Assembly (NCBI GenBank): GCA_036563505.1
Contig: DATCMH010000013.1
Coordinates: forward strand, 62,001 to 126,000
Source: DATCMH01 sp036563505
GTDB taxonomy: Bacteria; Pseudomonadota; Alphaproteobacteria; Rhizobiales; Beijerinckiaceae
Reading direction: 5' to 3'
Length of the DNA: 64,000 bases
A model generated the notes under the pieces. That model was given only the letters and a program-made list of their open reading frames with translations, was not told the DNA's origin and searched no databases. Made by a program: the position numbers and the translations under genes. Of this stretch, positions 1 through 7,684 are shown one piece after another (the stretch's first letter is position 1; each line of letters opens with the position of its first letter).

Positions 1-107
1 GTTCTGGCTCACGGAACGGCTCCTTGGTGTCGGGGTGCCCCCGTTCGTCCGGGCCCAACGCCCGCGCGCCGCTCCCGGTTTCTCCTCTCTTCGCCGGAGC
101 CCCCCGC

Positions 108-743
108 ATGGTTGCCGATTTCCACGACGTGCTCTTCCCCCTCGATGTCAGTTTGGGACGCCGCGGCGGCCCGGTGCGCCGCACCGAGATCGTGACGCTG
201 GCCTCGGGGCGTGAGCACCGCAATGGCCGCTGGGCCGACGCGCGGCGCCGCTACGACGCCGGCCTTGGCATCCGCACGCTTGACGCGCTCCACGCCGTCA
301 CCGCCTTCTTCGAGGAGCGCCGCGGCCGCCTCTACGGCTTCCGCTTCCGCGACCGGGTCGACGACCGCTCCGGCCCGCCCTCGCAAGGTGTGACGCCCCT
401 CGACCAGGCCCTCGGCACAGGGGACGGCCTGACGAAAGCCTTCGCCCTCGCCAAGACCTATGGCGGCGCGCACGCGCCCTACCGGCGGCCCATCGCGAAG
501 CCCGTGGCCGGGACCGTGCGGGTCGCGGTGAACGGGGTCGAGCTCCCGGCCGCGGGCTTCTCCGTCGACGTCGCGACGGGGCAAGTCGCCTTCGCGGCTC
601 CGCCGGCGGCGGGCGCCGTGCTCACCGCCGGGTTCCGCTTCGACGTGCCGGTCCGCTTCGACACGGACGAGCTCGACATCGACCTCTCCGCCTTCGACGC
701 GGGGGCGATCCCCCGCATCCCGCTCATCGAGATCGTGCCGTGA
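108..743 (+). CDS. GTA distal tail protein, DUF2460 family (g12-like)
   Basis: A 211-residue protein of the DUF2460 family, the distal tail protein of Rhodobacter-type gene transfer agents and related siphophages. It would form the ring joining the tail tube to the baseplate hub. The N-terminus (MVADFHDVLFPLDVSLG) followed by the segment RYDAGLGIRTLDALHAVTAF and a Gly/Tyr-Phe run (GRLYGFRFRDRVDD) is characteristic of the family. I chose ATG 108 because the 28 upstream codons do not look like this family, whose members begin just before this motif. The gene order that follows (hub, peptidase, central fibre) is the GTA order, which supports the call. Upstream structural genes lie outside the window. 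Whether it serves a functional GTA or a remnant prophage cannot be decided here. Confidence 0.88.
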   Translation: MVADFHDVLFPLDVSLGRRGGPVRRTEIVTLASGREHRNGRWADARRRYDAGLGIRTLDALHAVTAFFEERRGRLYGFRFRDRVDDRSGPPSQGVTPLDQALGTGDGLTKAFALAKTYGGAHAPYRRPIAKPVAGTVRVAVNGVELPAAGFSVDVATGQVAFAAPPAAGAVLTAGFRFDVPVRFDTDELDIDLSAFDAGAIPRIPLIEIVP

Positions 744-761
744 GCCCTCTCCCGGGCCGAT

Positions 762-897
762 GATCCCTCCCCGCGAGGCGGGGAGGGTGGCCCCGCGACA
801 GCGGGGTCGGGTGGGGAGTGCGGTCGAGGGCAAAGCCCAGCGCTGCCCCCACCCGGCCGGCTTCGCCGTCCACCCTCCCCGCGAGCGGGGAGGGATC
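762..897. repeat. Intergenic palindromic repeat, inverted dimer (type C)
   Basis: The gap between the first two tail genes is filled by two head-to-head copies of a G/C hairpin unit. The left copy has a CCCTCCCC...GGGGAGGG stem followed by a CCCCGC...GCGGGG stem. The right copy is close to its reverse complement, and both outer ends carry GATCCCTCC or its complement. The same unit recurs at 7540-7594, 37934-38136 and 51298-51355, so this is a dispersed family and not a local terminator. The copy ends 15 nt before the Shine-Dalgarno of the next gene. Confidence 0.8.
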
Positions 898-922
898 AAG
901 CTCCTCATCACCGGAGGCTTCC

Positions 923-1816
923 ATGCGCTCCTTGCCTCCCGCCCTCGCCGACCATCTCGCCGGCGGCGTCACGACGCTGTGCCGCTGCTGGCGGCTCTCC
1001 CGGCGCGACGGCGCGGCCTTCGGCTTCACCGACCACGACCGGGATCTGGCCTTCGACGGAACCGTTTTCGCCGCCCGCACCGGCCTCGAGGCGGCCGAGG
1101 CCACCGCCGAGCTTGGCTTCGCAGTCGGCGGCGGCGAGGTGTCCGGGGCGCTCGCGGCGCCGGGGCTGACGGAGGCCGATCTCGCGGCAGGGCTCTACGA
1201 CGATGCAAGCGTCGAGACCTGGATCGTCGATTGGACGAACCCCGCGACGCGGCTCCTCCTCGACCGGGGCTCGATCGGCGAGATTCGCCGCGCCGATGAC
1301 GCCTTCGTGGCGGAGGTTCGCTCCGCCATGCACCGCCTCGACGAGGAGCGGGGCCGCCTGTACCGCGCCTCCTGCTCGGCCGACCTCGGCGACGCGCGCT
1401 GCGGCGTGGCGCTCGGCAGCCCGGCCTTCACGGGTGAGGGCACGGTGACCGCGACGGACGGGGCGCTCCTCATCGCCGCAGACGGCCTGGCCACCTTCGC
1501 CGACGGCTGGTTCACGCAAGGCCGGCTCGTCTGGAAAAGCGGCGCCAATGCCGGGCTCCCCGCCATGGTCAAGGACCACCGCCGTCTCGGCGCAACGGTG
1601 GAGCTCGACCTCTGGCAGCGCGCCCCGCGCCCGATCGCGCCCGGCGACGCCTTCACCGTGACGGCGGGCTGCGACAAGACTTTCGCCACCTGCCGCGAGC
1701 GCTTCGCCAACGGCCCGCGCTTCCAAGGCTTCCCTCACATGCCCGGCACCGACTTCGTGCTGCGCGTGGCGCGCCAGGGCGAGCCGGGGCTGGACGGGAG
1801 GAGCTTGTTCCGGTGA
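923..1816 (+). CDS. GTA baseplate hub protein, DUF2163 family (g13-like)
   Basis: A 297-residue protein of the DUF2163 / phage BR0599 family, the hub of the GTA tail tip. The N-terminal part (LCRCWRLSRRDGAAFGFTDH) and the C-terminal signature GPRFQGFPHMPGTDF identify it. Four cysteines, C151 and C160 (CSADLGDARC) plus C250 and C257 (CDKTFATC), sit in two close pairs. In lambda gpL-like tail-tip proteins similar cysteines bind an iron-sulfur cluster; cluster binding here is inference. Start ATG 923 has GGAGG about 6 nt upstream, and the longer reading frame would run into the repeat. It lies between the distal tail protein and the peptidase, with a small accessory insertion after it. Confidence 0.88.
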   Translation: MRSLPPALADHLAGGVTTLCRCWRLSRRDGAAFGFTDHDRDLAFDGTVFAARTGLEAAEATAELGFAVGGGEVSGALAAPGLTEADLAAGLYDDASVETWIVDWTNPATRLLLDRGSIGEIRRADDAFVAEVRSAMHRLDEERGRLYRASCSADLGDARCGVALGSPAFTGEGTVTATDGALLIAADGLATFADGWFTQGRLVWKSGANAGLPAMVKDHRRLGATVELDLWQRAPRPIAPGDAFTVTAGCDKTFATCRERFANGPRFQGFPHMPGTDFVLRVARQGEPGLDGRSLFR

Positions 1817-1874
1817 GACCCGAAACGTGCGACGATGCTGCTGTCCGAACAGTTGCCCACGATCGGCCGGCAGC

Positions 1875-2156
1875 ATGACGTCCATGAACCGTGTCACCGC
1901 CGCGAGCCGTTTAGTCGTCGTGAAGATCGCCTTCGATGGCCAGGCCGGCGTCTGGTACGTCGATCACAGCGACGTGCCGGGCATGCGCGCCGAGGCGGAC
2001 ACCGCCGACGAACTGATGAACCGCATCCCTGATCTGATCGCCGATCTGGTCGAGGAGAACGGGCTCGACGGGCAGCCAGGCGACGCCGTTCCCGAGCTCG
2101 CCGTCGAGATCATCGCCTCGCACAGTACCCGCATCCGCCCGAACGACGCCGCGTGA
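1875..2156 (+). CDS. DUF1902 (HicB-like) antitoxin-like protein
   Basis: About 93 residues with the DUF1902 pattern: a short beta-strand (VVVKIAFDGQAGVWYVD), then SDVPGMRAEADTADELMNRI, then an acidic C-terminus. These proteins resemble the partial RNase H fold of HicB antitoxins and are commonly followed by a HicA-type toxin. Here the stop codon overlaps a GTG (GTGA at 2153) that opens a HicA-like N-terminus which stops after 18 residues, so the partner looks broken. The start is uncertain: ATG 1875 and ATG 1884 are both possible and neither has a strong Shine-Dalgarno. Its position inside the GTA tail cluster, just after the hub gene, is unusual and suggests insertion. Confidence 0.65.
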   Translation: MTSMNRVTAASRLVVVKIAFDGQAGVWYVDHSDVPGMRAEADTADELMNRIPDLIADLVEENGLDGQPGDAVPELAVEIIASHSTRIRPNDAA

Positions 2157-2209
2157 ACGATTTCACGGCCGAGGTGGATTCCCTGCTGACCGTGTCCGGA
2201 CGACCCTAG
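2153..2209 (+). pseudogene. Truncated hicA-like toxin gene (5' remnant)
   Basis: GTG 2153 overlaps the DUF1902 stop by four bases and opens 18 codons ending at TAG 2207. The peptide (VNDFTAEVDSLLTVSGRP) resembles the first helix of HicA toxins that pair with DUF1902 proteins, which begin with a short F-x-x-x-V/L-x-x-x-L-x-x-x-G pattern. The frame then meets an AT-richer segment unlike the flanks. A possible 3' end of the same gene (ALKKAGLPRAQF, about 2835-2870) appears 630 bases downstream beside the terminator. The catalytic lysine/histidine segment is not found. The assignment is inferential. Confidence 0.38.
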
Positions 2210-2390
2210 GATCGACTATGAGGTTCGGGATCAATCGGCGAGGTCGATTATAAGATTGATTACCTCATCGCCGAAGGTGAGCAATTTTACACATCGATCA
2301 GTGGTACAACTCTGTCTGAGAAAAAATTATCTACGAAATCATCGACTCGAAAGCTTGATTGATTGGGATCCATTTCGAAATATGACACAT

Positions 2391-2642
2391 CTACTTCGTC
2401 GGATCGAAGTACGGCTTCGGTACGTCGGCCGAAAACCGAAGTCGGAACACGGTTTGCTTCAGATGGTCCGTGACATGCATCTGCCACTCAGTTCCGAAGG
2501 TGAACTTTTCGCCCATGTCGGCCAGGATCTCACCTGCGGTTCGGATTGCCTGACGGCGGACCTCCTCCATGGTGGCGCAATGGGTTCCCGTGTCGTCTAC
2601 GAGGAACGCGCCGTCGATCACGTGGAAGAAGTAAAGAGGCAT
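2391..2642 (-). CDS. DUF6894 family small protein
   Basis: 83 residues on the minus strand beginning MPLYFFHVIDGAFLVDDTG, then an ATMEEVRRQAIRTAGEILAD helix. This matches the small DUF6894 proteins (MPxYFFxxxDG... D..G... E.ARxxA) that are multicopy in Methylobacterium and Bradyrhizobium; their function is unknown. It is the only gene in this stretch on the opposite strand. Together with the base composition of 2220-2420, which is clearly more AT-rich than the GTA genes on each side, this suggests later insertion. No partner gene is seen. A 408-nt frame on the plus strand over the same bases has no recognisable features and is disregarded. Confidence 0.7.
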   Translation of the reverse strand: MPLYFFHVIDGAFLVDDTGTHCATMEEVRRQAIRTAGEILADMGEKFTFGTEWQMHVTDHLKQTVFRLRFSADVPKPYFDPTK

Positions 2643-2907
2643 GGCTGTGCTCCGGGCCGTTGAGGCGGGAGCACACGCATCTCTCAGTCGCCGACGCCTG
2701 AGGCGAGTTGCCGACGATGCAGGGTCAATACAGGCAAAACGGCGCGCGTTCCAGCGCCGTGCGCAAAAGATACAATCGCCTTGCCGAACGACTGGCGATC
2801 AGCGTGCAACGTGGTCGCGCCTCAGCCCTGACGGAGCCCTGAAGAAGGCCGGCCTGCCAAGGGCTCAATTCGATCCCTCGGCGGCTCTCAAACCAATTCT
2901 GACCTGA

Positions 2908-2930
2908 GCCGCCCTGGGGCGGCCTTTTTC
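2908..2930 (+). terminator. Rho-independent terminator
   Basis: GCCGCC, loop CTGG, GGCGGC, then CTTTTT. It closes the accessory insertion immediately before the GTA peptidase gene and could also act as a cis element ahead of that gene. Its place directly after the putative hicA 3' remnant suggests it was the terminator of that toxin operon. Confidence 0.75.
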
Positions 2931-2947
2931 ATGCCCGGAGTCCGCCC

Positions 2948-3388
2948 ATGCCCGAACCCGGCCTCGTCGTCGCGCAGGCGCGGCGGTGGATCGGCACGCC
3001 TTATCGCCATCAGGCCTCGCTGCTGGGCGTCGGCTGCGATTGCCTTGGGCTCCTGCGCGGGGTCTGGCGAGGGCTCTACGGCGCCGAGCCCTGCGCCGTG
3101 CCGCCCTACGCGCCGGGCTGGGCGGACACGGCCCGAGGGGATCCGCTGCGCGAGGCTGCGGCGCGCCACCTCGTGCCGCTCGACCCGGCCGAGGCCGGGC
3201 CCGGCGACGTGCTGCTGTTTCGCTGGCGGGCGCATCTCCCGGCCGGACATTGCGCCATCGCCTCGGGCCCTGGCGCGATGATCCACGCCCATGACGGCGC
3301 GGCGGTGGCCGAGGTCGCCATCCATCCCTGGTGGCGGCGTCATCTCGCCGGCGCCTACCGTTTCCCTGACCTCGCGAGGCTTCCATGA
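2948..3388 (+). CDS. GTA cell wall peptidase, NlpC/P60 family (g14-like)
   Basis: 146 residues. The segment ARRWIGTPYRHQASLLGVGC followed by DCLGLLRGV carries the catalytic cysteine C32 (C30-D-C32), and H101 in PAGHCAIA is the catalytic histidine; H113 (MIHAHDG) could be the third polar residue. This is the phage/GTA NlpC/P60 peptidase that sits in the tail tip and cleaves peptidoglycan peptides during DNA delivery. ATG 2948 gives the family's usual N-terminus. Its stop overlaps the start of the next gene (ATGA at 3385), indicating translational coupling with the central-fibre gene. All recognisable catalytic residues are present, so it may be active. Confidence 0.9.
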   Translation: MPEPGLVVAQARRWIGTPYRHQASLLGVGCDCLGLLRGVWRGLYGAEPCAVPPYAPGWADTARGDPLREAAARHLVPLDPAEAGPGDVLLFRWRAHLPAGHCAIASGPGAMIHAHDGAAVAEVAIHPWWRRHLAGAYRFPDLARLP

Positions 3389-6300
3389 CCACCCTCGTCC
3401 TCCAGGCCGCCGGCTCGGCATTGGGCAGCGCCGTCGGCGGGCCGATCGGTGCCGCGGTCGGACGGGTCGCGGGCGCGCTCGCCGGGTCCGCCCTCGATGG
3501 CGCGCTCTTCGGGACGGGCGAGGGCACGCGGGTCACGCAAGGCCCGCGGCTCTCCGAGATGGAAGGGCTCGGCTCCACCGAGGGTGCGCCGATCCCCCGC
3601 GTCTACGGCCGGGCCCGGGTCGGCGGCCAGCTCATCTGGGCGACCCGCTTCGAGGAGGTGGCCTCGACGAGCGTCGAGCGGTCGGGCCGCTCCGGCGGCA
3701 AGAGCTTAGGGAGCGGCGGCAAGACCGTCTCCACGACCTACGCCTACTTCGCCAACCTCGCGGTCGGGCTCTGCGAAGGGCCGATCGCCCTCGTGCGCCG
3801 GGTCTGGGCCGACGGCCGCGAGCTCGACCTCACCACCCTGACCATGCGCCTCCACCGCGGCGCCCTCGACCAGGCGCCCGACCCCTTGATCGTTGCGAAG
3901 GAGGGCGCGGAGAACGCCCCGGCTTACGGCGGCCTCGCCTATGTCGTCTTCGAGCGGCTGCCCTTGGCCGGTTTCGGCAACCGGGTGCCCCAGTTCAGCT
4001 TCGAGGTGGTGCGACCCGTGGGCAGCCTCGCCGAGGCGGTCCGCGCCGTCTGCCTGATCCCCGGCGCGGGGGAGTTCGCCTACGACACGAAGCCGGTGTC
4101 GCGGCTCCTCGGGCTCGGCGCCAGCGCTCCGGAGAACGTGCATCAGCTCCAGCGCGACACGGACATGGCCGCCTCGCTCGATGCCCTCCAGGCCCTGTGC
4201 CCGAATGTAGGTCAGGTCTCCCTCGTCGTGAGCTGGTTCGGCGACGACCTGCGCGCGGGCCAATGCACCGTCGCGCCGCGGGTGGATCGGCTCGACAAGG
4301 TCACCGTTCCGGAAGCCTGGTCGGTGGCGGGGCTCGCGCGGGCCGAGGCCCGGCTCGTGAGCACCGTGGAGGGAGCCGCGGCCTATGGCGGTACGCCCTC
4401 CGACGCGAGCACCGTCCGCGCGATCCAGGACCTGAAGGCGCGGGGCCTTGCGGTGGTGCTCTACCCCTTCGTCATGATGGACGTGCCGCAGGCGAATGAC
4501 CTGCCCGACCCCTGGAGCGGCGCGCCGGGCCAGCCGCCCTATCCCTGGCGCGGACGCATCACCTGTGACCCCGCTCCCGGACGCCCCGGCAGCCCCGACG
4601 GGACGGCAGCGGCGGAAGCGCAGGTGGCGGCGTTCTTCGGCACCGCCGCGCCGGGTGACTTCGCGGTGTCCGGCACCAGCGTGACCTATTCCGGCCCGGC
4701 GGAATGGAGCTTTCGCCGCATGGTGCTTCACATGGCCCATCTCGCGAAGGCCTCGGGCGGGGTCGACGGCTTCGTGATCGGCAGCGAGCTCGTCGGTCTC
4801 ACCCGGGTGCGCGGCGCCGGGACGGCCTATCCCGCCGTGACCGCGCTCGCCGCCATCGCCGCGGACGTGCGCGCGGTGCTCGGGCCCGAGACCAAGCTCA
4901 CCTACGCCGCCGACTGGACGGAGTACGGCGCCCATGTGCGCGACGGCGGGGCGAGCCTGAGTTTCCCTCTCGACCCGCTCTGGGCGCATCCCGCCATCGA
5001 CTCCGTGGGGATCGACTTCTACCCGCCGCTCTCAGACTGGCGCGACGGGCCGAACCACCTCGACCGCGCGGAGGCCCGAGGCCCCGCCGATCCGGCCTAC
5101 CTCCAGCGCCGGGTCGCGGCGGGCGAAGCCTTCGACTGGTACTATGCCAGCCCGGCCGACCGGCTCGCGCAGGCGCGCATCCCGATCACCGACGGAGCCT
5201 ACGATCAGGTTTTCTCCTACCGGGCGAAGGACCTGAAAGGCTGGTGGGAGCGCGCGCATGTCGAGCGCCTGAACGGCGCCGTCACCGGCCCGACTCCTTG
5301 GGTGCCGCAGTCGAAGCCGATCTGGCTTACCGAAATCGGCGTGCCGGCGGTCGACAAGGGGCCGAACGGGCCCAATGTCTTCCCCGACCCGAAATCCTCG
5401 GAATCCGCTCTGCCGCCCTTCTCGCGCGGCGCGCGAGACGACCTGATCCAGGTGCGGGCGATCGAGGCGATCATCGGCCGCTTCGATCCCGCGCGACCGG
5501 GCTTCGTTGAGGCCGACAACCCCGTCTCCGCGCTGAACGGACAGCGCATGGTGGACCCGGCCCGCACGGCGCTCTGGGCCTGGGACGCCAGGCCCTTTCC
5601 CGCCTTTCCTGATTTCGACCTCGTCTGGGCGGACGCCGCCAACTGGCAGACGGGACACTGGATCACCGGCCGGGTCGAGGGCATGGGCCTCGATCGGCTG
5701 GTCGCGGCGATCCTCGCCGATCTCGGCCTGGAGGTGCCCGACGACATCTCCCTCGACGCCTATCTCGACGGCTACGTGCTGGATCGCCCGATGTCGGCGC
5801 GGGACGCGCTCGAGCCGTTGGGCCGGCTCTACGGCTTCGATGCGCTCATGCGCGGCGGGACGCTCGCCCTCGTCGCCCGCGGCGCGGGCGAGGCCGTGGC
5901 GCTCGATGTGGGTTCGCTCGTCGAGGAGGAGCGAGGGCCGCGGCTCAAGCGCGGCCGGGCCCAGGAGACGGAGCTGCCCGCCGAGGTGGAGGTCGGGTTC
6001 ACGGACGGAGAGGGCGAGTATCGCCGCGCGGCGGTTGGCTCCCGCCGCCTCGCGACGTCGAGCCGCCGGCAGGCGCGGGCCGATCTCGCGGTGGTGACCC
6101 GGCGCGCTGAGGCGCAGCGCCTCGCCGACGCCTGGCTACAGGACCTCTGGGCCCGGCGCGAGACCGCGGAGTTCGCCCTTTCGCCGCGACGGCTCGACCT
6201 CGAGGTCGGTGACGTGGTGGCCCTGCCGGGCGAGGCCGGACCGGCGCTCCACCGCGTCGAGCGCATCGCCGACGGGCCGACCCGGGCGGTCACGACCCGG

Positions 6301-7317
6301 GCCGTCGAGCCGGCGGTTTTCGCGACCCCTGCCGGACGCTCGACCCCGCCCCGCCGTCCGCCGCCGCCTGTCCCGGGCCAGCCCACACTCTTCGTGCTCG
6401 ACCTGCCCGCGCGGGGCACGGGAGCGGTGGTGCTGCAGTCGCTCGCGGTCGCGGCCGATCCCTGGCCGGGAGCGATGGGCCTCTGGCGCTCGGGCGATGG
6501 CGGCGTCACCTTCGATCTCCACGAGGTCGTCCAGGTTCCGGCCCTCGTCGGCCGCACCCTCGCCGCGCTCGGTCCCGGCCCGGTCTGGCGCTGGGACGCC
6601 CTGAACGCGGTCGAGGTCGAACTGTCGGGCAACGGGCTCGCCGCGATCTCCGACGAGGCGGCGCTGGCCGGCGGCAACCTCTTGGCTATCCAGGGTGCGG
6701 ATGGCGCTTGGGAGGTGGTCTCGGTCGCGCAGGTCGAGCTCGTCGGGCCTCGCCGCGTTCGGTTGTCGCGGCTGCTGCGCGGGCTCGGGGGCACGGAGGC
6801 CCTGGCCGGGCGGGTGCTCCCGGCCGGCGCTCCCGTCGTGGTGCTCGACGAGGCGATCGTGCCCCTCGCCGAGGATCTGAGCGATCTCGGCCGTCCCTGG
6901 CGCTACCGCGTCGGCTCTCTCGACCGGGGTCCGGGCGATCCGGCCGCGGTCGCGTTCGACGCGACGCCCGAGCCGCTCGCCCTCAAGCCCTTGGCGCCGG
7001 TGCACCTGTCTGCCCGGCGCATGGCGGACGGGGTGCGGGTGAGCTTCGTGCGCCGGGGCCGGCTCGACGCCGACGGCTGGGAGGCTGAGATCCCGCTCGG
7101 CGAGGAGCGTGAGGCTTACCTCCTGGAGATCCTCTCCGGCACCTTGGTGCGGCGGACCCTGAGCGGCGAGACCAGCACGATCCTGTATCCGGCCGCGCAC
7201 GAGCTCATCGACTTCGGCGCGCCGCAGACGAGTCTTGCGGTCCGCGTGTCCCAGATCAGCGCCGCCGTCGGCCCCGGCCTGCCCGCGACGGCGGTTCTGC
7301 CGGTGGTGCCGGGCTAG
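3385..7317 (+). CDS. GTA tail-tip megatron / host-specificity protein (g15-like)
   Basis: A 1310-residue protein matching the large GTA tail-tip subunit. A hydrophobic Gly/Ala-rich N-terminus (GSALGSAVGGPIGAAVGRVA) precedes the baseplate domain. The segment near residue 385 (PYPWRGRITCDPAPGRPGSP) leads into the GTA TIM-barrel-like domain at roughly residues 430-740. A phage-tail-3 type domain follows (about 790-960), then Fn3/fibre-like C-terminal regions. In the GTA of Rhodobacter capsulatus the homologue makes the central stalk and receptor-contacting parts. The frame is intact and full length, which argues that the cluster is under selection. It overlaps the peptidase gene by 4 nt. The next gene follows after a 367-nt gap made of repeats. 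Confidence 0.9.
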   Translation: MTTLVLQAAGSALGSAVGGPIGAAVGRVAGALAGSALDGALFGTGEGTRVTQGPRLSEMEGLGSTEGAPIPRVYGRARVGGQLIWATRFEEVASTSVERSGRSGGKSLGSGGKTVSTTYAYFANLAVGLCEGPIALVRRVWADGRELDLTTLTMRLHRGALDQAPDPLIVAKEGAENAPAYGGLAYVVFERLPLAGFGNRVPQFSFEVVRPVGSLAEAVRAVCLIPGAGEFAYDTKPVSRLLGLGASAPENVHQLQRDTDMAASLDALQALCPNVGQVSLVVSWFGDDLRAGQCTVAPRVDRLDKVTVPEAWSVAGLARAEARLVSTVEGAAAYGGTPSDASTVRAIQDLKARGLAVVLYPFVMMDVPQANDLPDPWSGAPGQPPYPWRGRITCDPAPGRPGSPDGTAAAEAQVAAFFGTAAPGDFAVSGTSVTYSGPAEWSFRRMVLHMAHLAKASGGVDGFVIGSELVGLTRVRGAGTAYPAVTALAAIAADVRAVLGPETKLTYAADWTEYGAHVRDGGASLSFPLDPLWAHPAIDSVGIDFYPPLSDWRDGPNHLDRAEARGPADPAYLQRRVAAGEAFDWYYASPADRLAQARIPITDGAYDQVFSYRAKDLKGWWERAHVERLNGAVTGPTPWVPQSKPIWLTEIGVPAVDKGPNGPNVFPDPKSSESALPPFSRGARDDLIQVRAIEAIIGRFDPARPGFVEADNPVSALNGQRMVDPARTALWAWDARPFPAFPDFDLVWADAANWQTGHWITGRVEGMGLDRLVAAILADLGLEVPDDISLDAYLDGYVLDRPMSARDALEPLGRLYGFDALMRGGTLALVARGAGEAVALDVGSLVEEERGPRLKRGRAQETELPAEVEVGFTDGEGEYRRAAVGSRRLATSSRRQARADLAVVTRRAEAQRLADAWLQDLWARRETAEFALSPRRLDLEVGDVVALPGEAGPALHRVERIADGPTRAVTTRAVEPAVFATPAGRSTPPRRPPPPVPGQPTLFVLDLPARGTGAVVLQSLAVAADPWPGAMGLWRSGDGGVTFDLHEVVQVPALVGRTLAALGPGPVWRWDALNAVEVELSGNGLAAISDEAALAGGNLLAIQGADGAWEVVSVAQVELVGPRRVRLSRLLRGLGGTEALAGRVLPAGAPVVVLDEAIVPLAEDLSDLGRPWRYRVGSLDRGPGDPAAVAFDATPEPLALKPLAPVHLSARRMADGVRVSFVRRGRLDADGWEAEIPLGEEREAYLLEILSGTLVRRTLSGETSTILYPAAHELIDFGAPQTSLAVRVSQISAAVGPGLPATAVLPVVPG

Positions 7318-7349
7318 GGGACAAGGCGCGCCCGATCCTCACCCCACCT

Positions 7350-7613
7350 GTCATGGCCGGGCTTGACCCGGCCATCTCGGTTCGTGGGTGGGCACGGCTT
7401 CACGCCGAGGTTCGCGGGTCAAGCCCGCGAACGACATCGATAACGTTCTGAGCTGCCCGAGCCTACGCCCGGCACCCCTCATCCGCCCTCCTTGCGGAGG
7501 GCACCTTCTCCCGCAGAGGGGAGAAGGCGACGCGCCCAACCCTCTCCCCTTTGCGGGAGAGGGTGGCCCCGCGAGGCGGGGTCGGGAGAGGGGGCGCTCG
7601 CGAGAGCGAGCGC
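7350..7613. repeat. Composite palindromic repeat (types A+B+C)
   Basis: The 367-nt gap holds three abutting hairpin modules and no gene. Type A (7350-7436) is a GGCCGGG...CCCGGCC hairpin and a GTTCGCGGG...CCCGCGAAC hairpin. Type B (7475-7527) is GCCCTCC...GGAGGGC with CCTTCTCC...GGAGAAGG. Type C (7540-7594) is CCCTCTCC...GGGAGAGGG with CCCCGC...GCGGGG, ending in a CGCTCGC...GCGAGCG hairpin. Modules A and B recur in the same order and spacing at 19548-19725, so the composite itself is repeated. Confidence 0.8.
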
Positions 7614-7684
7614 TCGGCCGCAAGGCCGATCAGCACCTTTCAACCTCCGCCCCGCATCCGCCACTCCCAACCCCGAGGCCTCCC

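Noticed and set aside
762..897. Repeated palindromes as a CRISPR array
   Set aside because: Units are single or dimeric hairpins without regular unique spacers, and no cas genes are present.
2256..2663. 135-codon plus-strand frame over the DUF6894 gene
   Set aside because: The minus-strand protein matches a known family; the plus-strand translation does not.
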